Shown one piece after another: positions 56,300 through 58,146 of a DNA stretch of 58,146 nucleotides (positions are counted from its first letter, which is position 1; each line of letters starts with the position of its first letter). A program made the position numbers and the translations under genes. Location of the stretch: assembly GCA_964434955.1 (NCBI GenBank), contig CAYSXI010000011.1:1-58146 (forward strand). The letters are read 5' to 3'. Source of the DNA: JANQLU01 sp964434955 (GTDB lineage: Bacteria; Planctomycetota; Planctomycetia; Pirellulales; Pirellulaceae). The notes beneath the pieces are model-generated. The model was not told the origin of the DNA and did no database searches. It was given only the letters and a program-made list of their open reading frames with translations.

Positions 56300-56356
56300 T
56301 CTTTGCTCCCGTCCGACCCAAAAATCAACTGAGAATAAAGAAAGTTACCAAGTCCC

Positions 56357-57712
56357 ATGGCGCTTGAAATTCAATTACCTGACCTCGGTCCCGAAATCGA
56401 ATCCGGGGATGTTTTGGAAATCCTCGTCAGCGAAGGCGATACGATCGAAAAGGATCAGGGAATTGTCGAAGTTGAGACCGACAAAGCAACAGTGACGGTT
56501 CCTGCTTCTCACGGTGGCGTGATTACCAAGGTGCACGTCAGCGAAGGTGACACCATCAATATTGGTGCAGTGATCTTGACCGTGGAAGCCGCGGATGCCG
56601 CGACCGATCCACCGGCTCCAAAAGCGGATCCGGCGCCGGCGGCCGAACCAACGCCTCCACCTGCACAGGAACCAGCGGCACCTGTCGTTGAAACACCAGC
56701 GCCGACACCTGCCCCCGCACCAGCACCGACACCCGCGCCAACACCGGCACCGACGCCTCCCGCGCCCGCCCCGGTTGTTTCAACGCCCGCCGCAGTGACT
56801 TCGGCGACGGTGGATCCCGCGACCATTCCCGCCGGACCTGCGATGCGACGATTCGCTCGTGAAGTTGGCGTCGACCTGGGGAGAGTCAGCGGTTCAGGCC
56901 CTGGAGGAAGAATCACGCGCGAAGACATTCTTCGAGTTGTTCGAGCCGGCGGCCAAGCGACCTCGCCAGCCTCTGCCAACGAAAATGGCACTGGTGAAAG
57001 CGATGAGTTTGGACCGGTCCGCGTGGAAAAGCTCTCGCGCATGCGACGAACCATCGCTGAGCAAATGCATCTTTCCTGGAGTTCCGTTCCCCGTGTCACC
57101 AACTTTGATGATGCCGACGTCACGGATCTGGAGGAGTTTCGCCAGGAGAGCAAAGCGGACTATGCCGCTCAGGGTATCAAACTGACTTCGATGCCTTTTC
57201 TGATCAAAGCGGTCGCTTTGGCGCTTCGAAACCATCCGGTCATCAATGCATCGATCGACATGGAAAACGGCAAGGCCATTTACAAAGAGTATGTTAACGT
57301 CGGAATTGCCGTCGACACGGATCGTGGACTCGTGGTTCCTTCTTTGCGAAATGCCGACAAAAAGTCGATTTCGGACATCGCCCGTGAACTTCAAACGATG
57401 GCCGACAAAGTTCGCAACAACGATTTTTCAGTCGAGGACCTGCGCGGAAGCACTTTTACGATCAGCAATCTCGGAGCGATTGGCGGAACCTATTCAACGC
57501 CGATCGTCAATGTTCCCGAGACATCCATCATTCTGGTCGGCCGTTCTCGAAAGATGCCGGTCGTTGTTGAAGACCAAATTGCGATTCGTCTCATGATGCC
57601 ATTGAGCATCTCTTACGACCACCGATTGGTGGACGGCGGGGCGGCAGCCCGGTTCTTGAACGAAGTGATCGGCTACCTCAAGGCACCAAGCCGATTATTG
57701 TTGGCACCCTAG
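56357..57712 (+). CDS. aceF: Dihydrolipoamide acetyltransferase (E2) of pyruvate dehydrogenase
   Basis: One lipoyl domain (1-77) with lipoyl Lys43 in ETDKATV, then a long Pro/Ala linker (80-155), an E1/E3-binding domain (160-200; MRRFAREVGVDLGRVSGSGP), and the catalytic core to residue 451 with His422 and Asp426 in SYDHRLVDGG. It transfers the acetyl group from E1 to CoA. The E3 gene (lpd) is not in the window. A terminator follows. Confidence 0.96.
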   Translation: MALEIQLPDLGPEIESGDVLEILVSEGDTIEKDQGIVEVETDKATVTVPASHGGVITKVHVSEGDTINIGAVILTVEAADAATDPPAPKADPAPAAEPTPPPAQEPAAPVVETPAPTPAPAPAPTPAPTPAPTPPAPAPVVSTPAAVTSATVDPATIPAGPAMRRFAREVGVDLGRVSGSGPGGRITREDILRVVRAGGQATSPASANENGTGESDEFGPVRVEKLSRMRRTIAEQMHLSWSSVPRVTNFDDADVTDLEEFRQESKADYAAQGIKLTSMPFLIKAVALALRNHPVINASIDMENGKAIYKEYVNVGIAVDTDRGLVVPSLRNADKKSISDIARELQTMADKVRNNDFSVEDLRGSTFTISNLGAIGGTYSTPIVNVPETSIILVGRSRKMPVVVEDQIAIRLMMPLSISYDHRLVDGGAAARFLNEVIGYLKAPSRLLLAP

Positions 57713-57741
57713 TTCACAGCAGTCACTCAGACGTATGATTC

Positions 57742-57768
57742 GGCCCGCGGTAAGCGGGCCTTTTTTTT
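57742..57768 (+). terminator. Rho-independent terminator after aceF
   Basis: A 7-bp GC stem (57742-57748 with 57754-57760), loop GGTAA, and eight T. Confidence 0.9.
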
Positions 57769-57788
57769 GCCCGTTGCAAAACGCAAAT

Positions 57789-57816
57789 AAAAAAGCCGCG
57801 GCAGAAACCGCGGCTT
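57789..57816 (-). terminator. Rho-independent terminator after the beta-barrel gene
   Basis: A 9-bp perfect stem (57793-57801 with 57808-57816); on the minus strand it is followed by a six-T run. It lies back to back with the aceF terminator. Confidence 0.9.
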
Positions 57817-57838
57817 CGATGTCAAAGCTTATTGCAAC

Positions 57839-58146
57839 TTATCGACGCCACTCGATTCCGAAACCGAAACCGGCAGAGAAGAAATCCTGACTTGAGGTGC
57901 CAAAGGCTCCAGCCGCTCCGCCAGACAAGACGGAGTTCGGGTTTAAGCTCGTGGTCGTTGTGTTGGCTCGGTTAACACCTTCCCACATGTAGAGGACACC
58001 GAAGGTGGTCCGTAGGGCGATGTCGCGAGTCAAGTGGTAAGCCAAGTCCATTTGCAAGTCGACCGTTGGCAGGAATGAAGACGCCTCGGTGGTTTGCTCG
58101 AAAATGGTTGGGAACGTTGTACCGGGTGTTTGTAATTGTAATGGTG
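57839..58146 (-). CDS. Outer membrane beta-barrel protein, C-terminal part (BBP7-like; truncated by window end)
   Basis: The frame is open to the right edge, so only about 102 C-terminal residues are seen. The sequence AYHLTRDIALRTTFGVLYMWEG has the alternating pattern of an outer-membrane strand, and the end FFSAGFGFGIEWRR is a typical barrel-closing segment ending in an aromatic/basic residue. It resembles the C-terminus of planctomycete BBP7-type porins. Its N-terminus and signal peptide lie outside. Confidence 0.65.
   Translation of the reverse strand, partial: PLQLQTPGTTFPTIFEQTTEASSFLPTVDLQMDLAYHLTRDIALRTTFGVLYMWEGVNRANTTTTSLNPNSVLSGGAAGAFGTSSQDFFSAGFGFGIEWRR

Noticed and set aside
1..58146. 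tRNA, rRNA, CRISPR, insertion sequence, phage or integrase genes
   Set aside because: I looked for cloverleaf-like blocks, regular spaced repeats, and transposase motifs by eye and saw none. A dedicated search could still find a diverged tRNA.

Overview
The window looks like chromosomal DNA of a planctomycete, probably of the Pirellulales type. The clues are a DUF1559 prepilin-like protein (6494-7525), an ECF sigma factor with a long membrane-spanning C-terminal extension (5098-6345), a second ECF gene divergent from a membrane Ser/Thr kinase (50110-53120), an amphi-Trp protein (36702-36929), and a beta-barrel fragment resembling the planctomycete BBP7 group at the right edge. Base composition is moderate and genes are densely packed on both strands. 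I see no rRNA, tRNA, CRISPR array, insertion sequence, integrase or phage gene, so this reads as a resident region, not an island. The genus is not determinable from what I can see.

Layout. 1-10 kb: a 5'-truncated isochorismatase/ThuA fusion, a large secreted S9 peptidase, an ECF sigma factor with a histidine-rich tail, a DUF1559 pseudopilin, an MFS transporter, and a divergent secreted sialate O-acetylesterase. 11-18 kb: a seven-PAS histidine kinase translationally coupled to a receiver-only response regulator, converging on a two-gene unit (sulfite oxidase-like enzyme, ZIP metal transporter), then a secreted coiled-coil protein. 18.5-26.7 kb: an ATP-grasp ligase next to a zincin peptidase, a CBS protein, a cupin, an HDOD-GGDEF regulator, a CPA1-type antiporter with a cytosolic RCK-like domain, and a zinc-ribbon membrane protein. 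26.7-36.9 kb: argB-argF-rph; a 1127-residue FAAL-ACP-oxoamine synthase fusion with a divergent hotdog thioesterase and membrane protein; a TolC-like lipoprotein; amphi-Trp. 37-46 kb: an FAD oxidoreductase with a GT87-like membrane protein, a DPP-IV-like S9 peptidase, a TetA-like MFS transporter, pgk, a methyltransferase and DUF3467. 46-58 kb: asparaginase with a SUMF1-fold lipoprotein, a second zinc-ribbon protein, a 17-bp tandem repeat, two tiny genes, the ECF/kinase pair, aceE-aceF, and a truncated outer-membrane beta-barrel gene.

How genes work together. Core metabolism is represented by arginine synthesis (argB, argF), glycolysis (pgk) and pyruvate dehydrogenase (aceE, aceF; E3 is not in the window). 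Secreted hydrolases (two S9 peptidases, sialate O-acetylesterase) fit a polymer-degrading heterotroph. Signalling is prominent: two ECF sigma factors, a kinase, a PAS kinase with its receiver, and an HDOD-GGDEF protein. The least ordinary parts are the FAAL-ACP-oxoamine synthase fusion (29479-32862), the His-rich sigma factor with a well-placed internal ribosome site (5098-6345), the ATP-grasp/zincin pair (18520-20790), and the two small genes at 49598-50082.
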